NCBI GenBank assembly: GCA_004123355.1
Contig: SCHM01000003.1
Span: 3,677,058-3,741,057, forward strand
DNA length: 64,000 nt
Direction: 5' to 3'
Source of the DNA: Amphirosellinia nigrospora
Lineage: Eukaryota; Ascomycota; Sordariomycetes; Xylariales; Xylariaceae
The position numbers were made by a program, and so were the translations under genes. Positions within the stretch are counted from its first letter, which is position 1. The number at the start of each line of letters is the position of its first letter. Under the pieces are notes generated by a model that saw nothing but the letters and a program-made list of their open reading frames with translations, did not search any database and was not told the origin of the DNA. Shown here piece after piece: positions 39,529-51,100 of the stretch.

Positions 39529-40341
39529 GATGGAGGCAAGAGTTAGGAGAATTGGATAGTAAAGCGCCGCCAGCTCCCTCGTAAATCTAGGGACATGCGT
39601 AAAGTTTGATAAGACAGCATGAATGGAGTGGAAAGGATTATTACTAGTAAAAGGTGAATTCCAGTCAAATAGGCAGGTGATGGATGTATTTTTATAGGGG
39701 CGATCAGGTTTGTCTTTCGTGAAGATTCTCTATTCTGAGGGTATCCTTAACACCACTCAAAACGATAAAGCCAAGTAGGACCATACTTTGCTTTCAGACT
39801 CGGCCAGAACATGGAACTTTCCATCTCTGATACCCAGATACTGAAACATTTCGGTGCTTCTTGCGCCCGACTTACTTTCTCCAGACATGAAACAAGGACA
39901 AAAAGTTGATTTGCTGCACTCGGGGGTTGTTAGGTGTGCAAGTGCTACTAGTGTTGTAGAAGGAATGAAGAAATTGGCATGGCATTCACATCACGGGCAA
40001 CCTTATATGCAGTTCCTTGTACCTTCCCTGTATCTGAAAAATAGTAGATGGCGGGAAAATTGAGGCGATGCGTAGCTTAGAATGTTATTTAGAACGCGTG
40101 TGAATATACACACAACACGGGCTGAAGCAACACGGCTGAAGGCTCAGTACCTAATGGCCAGGTATAAGAGTAGGTACCCTACCTACAGATAATATTATAC
40201 ATGTATATGAGTGATGACATCGTGCAATGAACGACGGTCGATAGCCTCCTTCATGAATCAGCCGTAACCCCAACGCCATCCATGCAGTATATAATGATAC
40301 AATAAACATGCTAACGAGACACAAGCTCAGCGCTTCGCCAA
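39529..40341. other. Intergenic DNA
   Basis: Promoter side of the gene at 37,465-39,528 and 3' flank of SUV3. TACCTA / AGGTATAAGAGTAGGTACCC words lie near 40,147-40,184. No gene supported. Confidence 0.5.
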
Positions 40342-42687
40342 TCACTTGTCAGGCTTTGGTTCGAGTCGATTGATTTCCTCGAGCTGAGATAGATCGCCAT
40401 ATAATGGTTCTTCGTGACCCTCCTCGTTCCACTCCCCAACGCCTTCATTGTTCGGAGTTCGCTGCGGTGACGTCCTCTCAACAACTCTTCCGTCGAGTTG
40501 AGTTTGTTGAAGCCGAGCCGCCTCGCGCATGGCCACCATTCTCCTCTTCCTCTTCGTATCGGATTCGCTAATTCCCGAAAGGTACTCGTTGATTTTGATT
40601 TCAACTAGTTCTTTGACGTGGAAGGCTAGATTCTGGCTTCTAAAAACGCCAGAAAATCGGTAAGAATACCACAGGTACAAGGTAATAGACTTGTGGAGGG
40701 CTTCCAATTCCCGCAGGTAGTGTGATAAGGAGCCTCCCCAGTTCTTACCTCCATGTCGAGCAACTCCAACTTAATCTCGGGTAGGTCGATCAAGTTACCA
40801 CCCTCCATTCTAGAAACGCATCTTGCAAGGGCCTGAAGGATCATAGGGGCATTTGAAGTCCAGAGAGACGGGTGCATTAAGAAAACACAACGATCATAGA
40901 TGGTCATGGGAAATGGTTGTATCAAATCCGCGATCTCTAGCATTTCTTTGAAAGAACAAAATGAAATCTCGAAGACAGTTTCGCTATCTCGCGCAACCGT
41001 TGGAGAAATGAAACTGAGTGGGGTATTTGGAGGAAATAGGTTGACAGGCGCTCAATTGCAGCTGCGGAAGGTTGAATCCCGGCCGTTCTGATAGGTTCCG
41101 GCTGGGAATTGAATGCTCGAATGACAACAGCTAAGTCTTCACTCTCAAGAGCTGTCACCAGGCCTGGGCCGGGGCTTAGGCTCGGGAGGTTCTCGCCATC
41201 TGAGGCAGCGGCCTGGATGGCATGGTTAGCTGTCCTATAGCGACCTGCTCGACCACCGATTTGTTTAATCTCGGATACAGTCATTGGCCGGAAACTGTTA
41301 CTGTCACGCTTCTGCGTAGTTTCGAAGACAACACGTCTAATTTCAAGGTTGAGGCCCATACCGACCGCATCACTAGCAACAGGTAATCGTAGTCGTTGTC
41401 AGGGTCGTTGAATAATGCGGCTTGTTGGGCACGTGTTTCCGGCGGTAAAGACCCGTACACAATAGCACAGCGGCTACCTGTCGCACGCTCGATTTGCTTC
41501 TTTAAGGCGTGTATACCGACACGGCTGAATGAAATAACGGCATCGCCCTTCTGAAATTCGTCAGCCTGCCATTCAAGCTCTTATTCATCGTTTCCAATCC
41601 GCTGAGGCGCTGATAATGGGTAACTACGCATTTGTCGCCGAGGGTGGCGCAAAGAGATTGAATTAGCTCAACCGCACGTTCTTCTCCGCAAAGATGGACC
41701 TCTTTGGCCTGGACACCGAGAAAAGCTTGCGTCCAAGCCAGCCTCTCTCGGCATCGCCTATCATTTGGATCTCATCAATTACCGCCACATCTACTCGGCT
41801 GTTCATAGGCGTCATCTCGACGGTGCAGCTCTTGAAATATATGTCGACATTTTTGGGGATACGTTGTTCTTCTCCCGTGATCAAGGCACAATGCTTGCCC
41901 TTAGCTGTAAACCGAGAGTACACCTCATGCGCCAGCAGACGAAGAGGCCCTGCGTAAATGCCAGACTTGGCGTTCTCGAGTGCTTTTAAGGCGTGGTACG
42001 TTTTCCCCGAATTGGTGGGGCCGACGTGAAGGTAGACGGTACGTTGGAGGGCTCGCGTGGCGGATACCATTCGTAGGGGAAGCGCATGTCAGCAATCTTC
42101 TGGTGGGTAGCGAGGATGCTAGCAGGGAACCTAGAGCGCATAAGAAAGCTCCGGAAAGCATACTGGAGCTCAGTGCTCAGGCCCTGGACGTCCTGGGCGA
42201 CAAAGGCATTGCGGAGAGAGACCAGAAGAGCGGGTTCTCTTTGCGCGAGACGGCGTTCTCTTCGGTGGCGGCGTCGCAGGCCTTGACGATGGAGGCGCGG
42301 AACAGCTTAACCTCGCGGTCGAAATCTAATTTGGAGGCGACACCAAGAGCGCTGTATTCGCCCTTCTTCGCAAACCACTGGTTTTCTCCGAGCAAGGCAT
42401 CGAAGCGAGCCATGGCTAGTGTCCGGAATATGGTATAGGTATGCTGTGCATGGTGCTGCTGCCTCTTAGTAGGGTTAGGGGTTGATTCGAATTGGTCGAG
42501 GGTATGCAGATTCGTAGCGGCCACTCGTGACAGACTCGGACTGCTCCCTTTTGTTTCCTTCCTGGCATGGCTTGTGACAGTGCTGAAGCATGGTGATGAT
42601 GATGATGGTGGTGGTGGTGCGGTGGAAGAATGGTCGAGACAGGCGGCTCGTCTTAGCCAAACGACTGCTGTTGAAAAGGAAGCGCAT
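40342..42687 (-). CDS. SUV3: Mitochondrial ATP-dependent RNA helicase Suv3, frame broken many times
   Basis: Helicase of the mitochondrial RNA degradosome. A presequence-like start lies at 42687 (MRFLFNSSRLAKTSRLSRPF), joined after a frame change to MARFDALLGENQWFAKKGEY (ATG 42413). Then come LSTELQYAFRSFLMRSRFPA, Walker A in HVGPTNSGKTYHALKAL, IYAGPLRLLAHEVYSRF, LITGEEQRI, the DEIQM box and VHLCGEERAVELIQSL. Next are AVISFSRVGIHALKKQIER, IVYGSLPPETRAQQAALF, MGLNLEIRRVVFETTQK, motif VI QIGGRAGRYRTA, and a C-terminal ALHKSITLYLWYSYRFSGVF ending EEINRLEPKPDK. About nine frame changes are needed (near 42,500, 42,205, 42,040, 41,740, 41,575, 41,380, 41,040, 40,960 and 40,725), mostly single-base losses, with conserved residues kept throughout. 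No intron is required. It lies head to head with the R-SNARE gene. Confidence 0.88.
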
Positions 42688-43225
42688 GACCAGAAAGCCA
42701 CTAAAAGATCGAAACCATACTACATAGATCGTCAGTTAGTTTCCAACGTCTACGGATGGTGGCTTCCATTAGAAATGGTACTCGATCACAATTCGAACCG
42801 ATATTATTTTACCCCCCAACATGTCTTATCATTGTCCTTATCCTTATCCTTATCCTTATCGCGTGCCATGCTGCAGCGTTGCAGTAGCGCCGTCCACATG
42901 CATGACGATGAGCAAGCCCCGATCACAGACCACCCTATTACTCAATACGCTAGATGCTGGGCCTGGTCAGTGCGGCGGATTGTATCGTCATCCTACCTGC
43001 TTAGACGTCGTCTTTGGCCTTCGACTCGTTATCTCAATAACCTACATATCGCGACGCCCCTGTCATACTACTCCCGCTCATTTTACATTTCTACTTCTTT
43101 CTCTCGCTGCCCGTATAGTCAACTGTATTGATACACCCAAGACGGAATACCGGACTTTTATAAAAGAACACAGTAGACATCCAGCAGCCCCGATCAGGCA
43201 AGCGAGCTTACTGCCCAGTAAGACA
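42688..43225. promoter_or_regulatory. Divergent promoter region of SUV3 and the R-SNARE gene
   Basis: 538 bases between two divergent genes. It includes a (CCTTAT)4 tandem repeat at about 42,836-42,859. No coding potential is supported. Confidence 0.5.
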
Positions 43226-44010
43226 ATGGCGTCCTCGTCAACCCAAAACCCCCCTCCTCTAGTAGGTCGCACTATATAGCTTCGTCATAGATACGACACA
43301 GAGTGCCGTAGTATTAACACCCATCTGCCCAGTTCATGCATAGCGCACAACACAACTATCCTATCCGAGTGCACAACGTCGGCATCATCACAGACATCAT
43401 CGCTCGCCTCGCTGATTCTGCCCAAATCCCCCACGACACGCCGCAGAAGCTGACATACACACACGGCACACACCACATCCACTACATATCCGAGGCCCCA
43501 TCCTCATCGCACCCGGACAATGCGTCGACCGGCGGGCTGACATACCTGGTGGTGTCAGACTCGTCGCTGGGGCGGCGCGTGCCCTTCGGATTTCTGTTTG
43601 AGATCCGCAAGCGCTTCTTGGCCGAGTTCGATGAGGCGAGCACCGACTTCGCCGACCTACCTAACTACGGCGCCGCCAGCTTCAATGCCACCTAAAGGGT
43701 CTGATGGTTGATTACGGCACCACGGCCGGCGGGCGCGACGACGCCATCACAAACGTTCAGCGTGAGATGGACGATGTCCGCAGCATTATGACTCGCAATA
43801 TCGAAGGCCTCCTCGAGCGCGGTGAGCGTATCGATCTACTCGTTGATAAGACGGACCGCCTTGGCGGGAGCGCACACGAGTTCGCGTCCGTAGTCGCGGT
43901 CTCAAGAGGCAAATGTGGTGGAAAAATGTCAAATTGATGGCGCTACTAGTCGTCGTCTCGCATTGATCGTTCTAGCTATCGTCCTTGCCGTCAAGAATGC
44001 GACTGGCTGA
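43226..44010 (+). CDS. Longin-domain R-SNARE, VAMP7/Nyv1-like, frame broken
   Basis: Vesicle R-SNARE for vacuolar/endosomal fusion. Exon 1 starts at the ATG at 43226 (MASSSTQNPPPL); an intron of about 60 bp ends at CCCAG near 43,332. The longin domain reads CIAHNTTILSECTTSASSQT, SLASLILPK, then QKLTYTHGTHHIHYI and RRVPFGFLFEIRKRF. The SNARE motif has NVQREMDDVRSIMTRNIEGL, with the zero-layer Arg in LLERGERIDLLVDKTDRL. A WWKNVKLMALLVVV transmembrane anchor and IVLAIVLAVKNATG follow, ending at 44,010. Four one-base losses are needed: AAA run near 43,422, CC near 43,692, near 43,885 and near 43,957. The exon 1-2 phase is also unclear. Length is about 230-240 residues, usual for VAMP7-type SNAREs. 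Confidence 0.88.
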
Positions 44011-45482
44011 ATAGGCCGTGACGATGGAAATGCCAATGGCCGCACTCTTTTCAAAGTGGAGCGTTGAATGTACGATTGGAAGGGACCTTTCGTCCACCTG
44101 CTTTTTTATGTTTTGTATTACGGACGGGTCAGTTATCTGGGAATTGTCGTCAGGCAGAAAGGGGACACAAACAAAATCCACAGGACATCATTATCATCGC
44201 TATCGTCATCCTTTGTGTTCATTTATTATTACCGATACCCTTACCTGGCCTAGCAGGACTGACTCGATGGCTTCACATGTATTACTATTACTGTGTAAAT
44301 ACAAAACATGCTAGGTATCCTCAACCTCATGAGGTCAATATCCTTAAATGATTATTCAACAGTTTATGCCACACCAGCTTTCTCACACAAGTCAATGTTG
44401 TTTATGATGTGACGTCACCATTTCAAACAACTCCATATGTGTGATCAAAAGCATGCATATCTCTGCAAGGTTCATGTTTCTGTCCCAAGGCATTGAACCC
44501 TTGCACCGCCCATCTCCCTCAAAGCATCGGACCCCCCGGCCGCCTTGCAAGCCGCTCCTCCACGTAGCGTGGCAACAGGGCTTAATAACCCGAGACACCG
44601 CTGGTGGCGTTGGTGGTCGTTGAGGATGGCAGCCGCCGTAGACGCCCTGTGAAGAATACGGGATGCAGACTCGATACATCTCTCAGTGCCTGCTGCTGTG
44701 CCGGGATCATCTGAGGTTGTGATGAGTGTTGAAGGCGGTGACGTCCCATGCTGCTTGGAGGGTCGGCATTTTCTATGCTGGGTGTTGAGTTGTTGTGTGA
44801 GTTTTGGGGTTTCCTCATATGTATTCTAGGTCGTTACTCTTCTTCTTGTTTGCGGCAATCGAAGTGAAGTGTTTTTTCTTTCTTTTTAAATCAAGTTTTG
44901 ATTGTAAAGATCAACAGTTGCAAGTGTTCCGAGGTTCAAATTCCAGAGCTGGGCGACCCCCATTTTTAAATTACCTACCTAGGCTTAGCGCACCCGCCCC
45001 CAAGAGAGAACCTCGGGGTCGCTGAGGACGCTTTACTTACGTACACCATGCCGCCGATGTTTAATTGTCCCTATCAGAATTTGTCCTTCTTACCATGATC
45101 ACCTGCAATCTACAAAAGAGAAAAAGAAAAGTCACCAAAGCCGGGCTGCGTACAAGTACAGCATGCTAGATTGCCTGACGCTTTGGATGCTCAACGCCAG
45201 TGGGTATTGTTTAGGCTAAGCGGCGCTTCGTCTCCTAGCTGCCCGCAAGAACCATTCTAAGACGCATGCATATGCTGCCCGTGGATGTGCATTTCGTATA
45301 AGTGAAGATACCTATCCTCGTGTTTAGCCAGCACACATTGAAGCAACCAGTTGAATGCACTTGATATTTTGGCCTATGATGATAACTAGGTGTGTTTACA
45401 TTTAGATCCGGGTATTGGTGCGAACACTTGATGTAGCTTTGATAGATACAATTAAGAGGCTAGAAATTCAGCAATCAGTATC
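44011..45482. other. Intergenic DNA, one doubtful small reading frame
   Basis: A 78-codon minus-strand frame from the ATG at 44818 to 44582 reads like soluble protein (ADPPSSMGRHRL, QQQALRDVSSLHPVFFTGRL), but I recognise no family, so it is not called as a gene. The rest shows nothing. Confidence 0.35.
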
Positions 45483-45555
45483 GTCCCCGTGCGCAATTGG
45501 CTAGCGCGTCTGACTGTTAATCAGGAGGTTGAAAGTTCGAGCCTTTCCGGGGAGA
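45483..45555 (+). tRNA. tRNA-Asn(GTT), copy 1
   Basis: The D arm is GCGC-AATTGGCTA-GCGC, the anticodon arm CTGACTGTTAATCAG has anticodon GTT, and the T arm is GAAAG-TTCGAGC-CTTTC. Acceptor strands TCCCCG and CGGGGA pair. One base seems to be missing between acceptor and D stem compared with copy 2 (TGGCGC there, TGCGC here). A TTTTTT terminator follows. No intron. Confidence 0.88.
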
Positions 45556-46636
45556 TTCTTTTTTGGAATCTGTCTCAGACAATCGCCTCCTTAACGAAAC
45601 TTTTACACGATTTGTTGGAGTAAAACATCGTAAACGAAATAATAGGTCGCCCATATACATTTCTTCGATTATTAATAGAGAAAGATCTGCTCCCTGCTTA
45701 AGCGGCTTATTGGACATGCCAATTTAGTCGTGGACCTGGGTTGATAGGTTCCGAGGAGACCCCCTTATGAATGAACGAATTGTGACGAACTTGAAGGAGT
45801 TGTTGGAAATACGACAGTCCTGTAGTTACACATTTCCTTCTGCAGCTGTGGAACAGACAGGGTTACATATCGATACCTGATTTATAAACACATCTGCACT
45901 TAGTCAACCCCTCCGCCTCCGGCTGACACGACAACCTTGACGAACTACGGCGGCAACTGACGCCCATGTCTTCTAGGTAACACTCAGACGAGTCCATGAT
46001 CCCATCGACTTCGCCCCTAGCCATCTAAGCATTTCGATGTAAGTAGTGATATGCCCCTTGATATGAATGACGATAACGTGCCATAGGACCTCGATGATGT
46101 TTTGTCTACATCGACGATATTGGTGATGGTAATAGTCGTTTTCTTATATGTAGGTACGTATGTAGTAGGTAAGGAGGTTGAATAACTGAGTAGGTAGGTT
46201 AACTAGTTATCGACAAGTGACGTCGAACCAAGTTCGTCGTTCTTTATTATCTACCTATTAATATACTAATATCTTCTACTTGCCATGTCCAAGACCTCTG
46301 CCCGCCAACATCATCAAAAAGGCAGCCACGTCAACATCCGGAGCCATTCATGCAGCACCAATCATCTGGTCGTCGTCAAGGAGCTGCGAGAATCTGCAGT
46401 CTTCGGCGACTTTATTATCATCTCTAGCAAGGTATGTTGATTATGTTCTACCATATTTGATGGCTGCGTTATATACCTCTGCGGTATCTACGCCGGCTCT
46501 GACTAAGCTGGAACTTTGAACCTATTTTCAAATGTAACCGGTCACTTGCTATGCTATTGAGCAGCAATTGCATGGTTACAGTGCAAATAATTATGTGCCA
46601 TAAGGTAAAAAAATATTAATATAAAAAAGGCAAAAA
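45556..46636. other. Intergenic DNA between inverted tRNA-Asn genes
   Basis: No gene supported. GTAGGTACGTATG and GTAGGTAAGG / GTAGGTAGG words lie near 46,151-46,199. Confidence 0.45.
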
Positions 46637-46710
46637 CCTCCCCGGAAAGGCTCGAACTTTCAACCTCCTGATTAACAGTCAGACGCGCTAGCCAATTGCG
46701 CCACGGAGGA
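46637..46710 (-). tRNA. tRNA-Asn(GTT), copy 2
   Basis: On the minus strand. Body identical to copy 1 from the D stem through the T arm, with anticodon GTT. The acceptor stem is poorer: 5' TCCTCCG against 3' CGGGGAG leaves a C-A mismatch and wobble pairs. It may be a diverging gene copy or a pseudogene. A run of A on the plus strand (T on the transcript) at 46,632-46,636 can serve as terminator. Confidence 0.8.
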
Positions 46711-47365
46711 CTTGGTAGGTTCCGAGATTCTATTGGCTACCATAGATGGGTCATCAAGGTAATGAAACCATCGTAGCAATGCATTCCTCGTCCCAATGCA
46801 GTTTCATTGCAACAAAAATAAAAGCTTCGCAACGTGCCTAGTATTAAACACAAGAAATTTTGGTCTAGTGGGCAAACCTGGTAAAAGGACTCCAATTTCG
46901 GATGGCAGAACTGTCAGTCCTCGAGGCGTCCATATCAACACTCACTCAACATTTGTATGCAAAAATAGTGAGCATATTGTAGCAACCTCGAGATAGATAG
47001 ACGCTTTGGTTGCGTATATTTTAATGTTGACCAAGGCTGTCAAAAGTTCGTTGTTAGCTCGATAATGAAGCGCTGATAGGATATTCTCGCAATACTAAGC
47101 TTCAATGTTGACCACTAATATGCTGTTGTCGACATCAGTTTATGATCCTTTCTACCGAGAGACCATGTCCTAAAGAATTATTGTACACCATGAGGAGAGA
47201 AACTTCTGGGATTACTGGCATTCGTCTTGGATTTACCGGCACATCGTATAACCTACTCGTCGAACGTATTCCTCTAACATAGTTTTCCGCGTATACAGAA
47301 CTAAGAATTAGTATATTTTTCTTTATGGCGCGGGTTTGTTTGGAAAGTGTTGCATACCACGTGTC
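46711..47365. other. Intergenic DNA
   Basis: I see no supported gene. The sequence leads into the inverted repeat that contains the MITE. Confidence 0.4.
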
Positions 47366-47782
47366 ACGAACTTCGCAAGGGGTAGGGTGTAAACATCTGT
47401 TGTTGCACAGAGACCAGTGTAGGGTTGGACTTTTTACCCAAAACCCAATAACCACCACCCATAAAAACCCAAGTGGGTGCCATGGTAAAAAAAACCGTGG
47501 GTATTAAAAACCCATAAAACCAACATTGTTTAAAAAATATAAAGCAAAAAGAACATCATTTCTTAAATTTCAAATTAGTACAAAGATTAGTACATTTTTT
47601 TTGCTGCTAAATTTTGTATGCATGGGTTTTTTCCCGTGGGTATTACCCATTCAAAAAACCCATGGGTTTTTTGGGTACCCATTTCCGAACCCTAGACCAG
47701 TGAAGTCATCTCCGTGGGCTCTATGTGACTAGGTACTTGACTATATACAGAGAGTCTCTTTGTGCCTAGATCCCTGTTCCTG
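47366..47782 (+). repeat. Inverted repeat, arm A (interrupted by the MITE)
   Basis: Sequence on both sides of the mobile element (GTCACGAAC...GCACAGAGACCAGTG on the left; GACCAGTGAAGTCATCTCCG and onward on the right, to CTGTTCCTGGCA at 47771-47782) is matched in reverse complement at 48037-48176. Similarity is near-perfect next to the insertion and fades outward. Confidence 0.8.
47421..47694. mobile_element. hAT-like MITE, 274 bp, with 8-bp target duplication
   Basis: The ends are inverted: the left begins TAGGGTTGGA and the right, read on the minus strand, begins TAGGGTTCGGA; both then run into TACCCAAAA and AACCC words. An exact 8-bp duplication GACCAGTG flanks it at 47413-47420 and 47695-47702. 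The inside is AT-rich and full of CCCATGGG / AAAACCC words, with no coding capacity, as in a non-autonomous element. An 8-bp duplication is typical of the hAT superfamily. The matching arm at 48,123-48,130 has the target once and no insert. Confidence 0.85.
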
Positions 47783-48036
47783 GCACACGTATTTATCCAA
47801 GGTCTTATGTGTTTTTGAATCTTCGATAATGTGACAACCTATGACCAAAAGGTGCTTGGCTGTTCGTGCAAAGCAGATCGAATATAAAAGCCACGCTGTC
47901 CATTTATGACCGGTTCAACACTATGAAGCTTTTGTAGTTTTCCAAGAATAAACATGTCTTGAGAGATAGGTTGTGGCATAGTTGTCACAAACTTCAAGGG
48001 AAATTTGAAATAGGCCCGCACAAAGAAAAGGGCTTT

Positions 48037-48176
48037 GCCAGGAACAGGGGTCAGAGACCAGTTAGACAAAGAGACTCCTCGTATATAGCCATATGGTCAC
48101 GTAGAGCCCACGGAGATGACTTCACTGGTCCTCTGTGCAACAACAGATGTTACACCCTACCTTGCGTGGATCGTGA
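48037..48176 (-). repeat. Inverted repeat, arm B (empty site)
   Basis: Reverse-complement partner of arm A. CACTGGTC at 48123-48130 is the single unoccupied copy of the MITE target. The adjacent minus-strand frame (48069 down to 47839) is open for 76 codons with protein-like composition (VRAYFKFPLKFVTTMPQPIS), so the repeat may come from an old gene or element I cannot name. Confidence 0.8.
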
Positions 48177-51100
48177 CAGGCTTAGAGTAGCTTCAAATGA
48201 ATGATGATCTACTGAAGTGCCAAAGGGGCCATGAATATCTAACTTCCCTATCTCCAGGCAGGAGGATCCGTGCCATTTTATGCATGAACTTCCTCCCGTT
48301 TATCTGACAACCTCGCGGGCCTCCGTAGACCTGAGTAGAGACCTGTGTAGCGGAGTCTGTATGTCTTGGTGATCTATCTCAGGGTTCGTGAATGACTAAG
48401 ACTTACGAGATTCGTACGACTGCGTACGACTCCGTCAGCCTCGTAGGTAGTATTCAGCGAGCTACGTGCGATATCCGTATTGTAGCCCTAAGTTAATCTG
48501 TTGTTATGTCTGATGGTGAATAAACTAGTTACTCCTGCTGTAGTAAGGCCATGCCCTTCTTCGAATACGGTCTCTTTTCTTAGATCGATGTTCTCCTTTG
48601 TGACATGTTGTTTTATCTCATCGCAGAAGGTGTTCTAGGTCTATTCATTAGTGCTTATGATTATAGCGAGACGTAGCATAGTATGTACCAACTAATTCTA
48701 GTATTAATTTCTCATAAAACTTGATGCCGCTAATACAGTGAAGAGTTGGAATACAAACTATTTGAGAGTTATTAGTTTTTGGTAAGACTTCACTCACAGA
48801 GAAGATAGCAGTGCGAGAAAGGAATAACAAGAAAGAATGAGGACGGGAGAATGATAAGGAATTTTCAACATGTAAAAAGGCTGAATAATTCGTCCGTACA
48901 GTGCATAGCTACTCTGAAGTAGATGTGTCTGGAGTCAGCAAGCTCACGAGGTGCTATAAGCCAGGGTTGAAATAAGGTTAAATGTCGCCACTTCCACAAA
49001 AACGGATTATCATTACACAGTAGACGTGCGAACACGTTCTTTATGTCATCTATTATACATCGCTAGGTTTAAATACTTAGAATTACGTTTCGTACTCTTA
49101 TTATACAATAGATGTCAATGCCGTCGTGGGACAGCCTCACCTGGGAGTGATATATGATTAGTCTTGTCTTCAATTCCTCAACATTAACAAGCTCTAGCTG
49201 GCTGCTTCTCATCCTATGTTATTTCGTGCCTGACTTCCCGGAAATGGATAAAAGCGACACCAATTTGAGTCTAGGGTTTCGTAAGGTTAAGCATTGTTGC
49301 GCGAAAAGGTCAATCCTAAAGATTAGTTTATCGACGTCAGAGATCATTTCAGAACCTACTTCTCTCGAAGTAAATTTCTTCATATTTTGTCACGGATAAG
49401 TGGACGTGCCTGAGGAACTGGGACACGGGTAAACTACAGTCCGGGAGATATCGGGCTATATATCGGATCATTGCACCTCATTTACTTATATACTACTCCT
49501 TTGACAAGGCCATCAGAATACACTACACATGAGCCCCTGGAGAGTGCACTGTTCACTTCCTATGATAGATCACATCCACCAAAACGTGAGATATTTTATT
49601 AAATACTTTGAAATCTAAACTCCCGCCCTGTCAACGGCGCCTCCGGCATAACCAGCTGCTTGGATTCCAACAAACATACTAGCCCGATATGTCTACGTCA
49701 GGACAAGGAATATGTATGACCTGCATCAGCTTGCTCCTCATTCATCATACAGCAGAGACGAACGAAAATTGAGTTAGAAGTATCCATATTAAGTCCAACA
49801 ATACGAGTGCAAATTAAACCGTTAAATATTACGCCGAAGACCTAGGGGATGCTAACAGCCCTTCCAAGATTTGATGAGAGCCGATGTTCATATTGATGGT
49901 AGCTCTAAGTTAGTCCACCTAAAATCGACTAAAGCAATCTAGTCGACAACCTAACCAACGCCAAGGAATCTGGTACACACGGGGAATATTCCGGCGTCCG
50001 GGAGCTTTTATACAAGCATCATACTGTACTATGTACCATGCATTACAGTAGGGTGAGAAAAAAAGAAGAGTTTCTAGGCTAGTGTGACTAGCAACTAGTG
50101 GTCTTACAGGTAAGCTAGAAACAGCGCGTGCTATCGTCTTATGCTCATCAACAAGAGTTAGCTAAATAAGTAAGAAAAGCAGGAAATTTGCGGTGAATCT
50201 TTAGCAAGTGACTCGTGTTAGAAAATCAACATTTAGGGAGCGAGAAGGGGAGAGGAACCCATAGTAGTTGAGGGCATCACCACACCTCAGGATACCGTAA
50301 TATTCATATACTTCCATAGGGGAGGCAGGCCCATATAATAAGCTGTGAACTAATATTTCGTACGTACGCTAGTTGCTGCAGGGTGTACAGCTGCTGTTGT
50401 GTGTGTATGATTTGACATTGATCATGTTAATTTGTGTTGGATAGGTAGGACTATTTGATTATTCATTTTTCACTTGGGCCACGTACAATTGCTATATATA
50501 TGCATAGTCACCAGTGGTTTAGGCTCTCGATTTCCTCAAAGAGACAATGGCATATGTGTGCTTATGTGAGTATGCCGAGAGTCAATTGCCAAGTTCTTGG
50601 TGTTCCATCATGAACTGTCACGCACCTGATATTACTTCTGTACCTGGGTATATTAGACTAGTCCGCGAAGGTACTTTTAGAGGCATTCGCGCATAACAAG
50701 CGCTTATGACATACTTCAAGTACAAGGGTTATGAGATAAAGAATGTTCTACTATTGAACAAGGGCGATATCGTCTCTTGAAGAGCTTCTCCCAACAAATT
50801 CACGTCAATTTCACCAAATGTATTTCTGCGAGTTTAATCAGCATACCGGCATCTACCGTCCTAAAGATCGACGACCAAATGCGGAGAAACGTTTTGTCCA
50901 CCTTAGATACAATACAATCCTTGCAAGCCGTTCAAGATGACGTGAACTTGACAGGAAAATGCCGTGGTTATTAGGCACATTTAGATGAATTGAAGATCCA
51001 AGTGCCATGCCAAGCGGTTTCGCAAGGGTCCCAGGGTCCAAAGAATTACTGAAGTCGGCCCAAACAGGCACTAATTTGCCGGATTGGGGCAGACTTGGGC

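Noticed and set aside
40681-40760. Intron in the 3' part of SUV3 beginning at GTAAGA after DMEA/DMEV
   Set aside because: No acceptor lies before the conserved LRELEALHK segment; a one-base frame change explains the text without splicing.
44582-44818. 78-codon minus-strand frame with a true ATG
   Set aside because: Text is protein-like but has no recognised domain, no leader features and no neighbouring exon; kept only as a note on the intergenic stretch.
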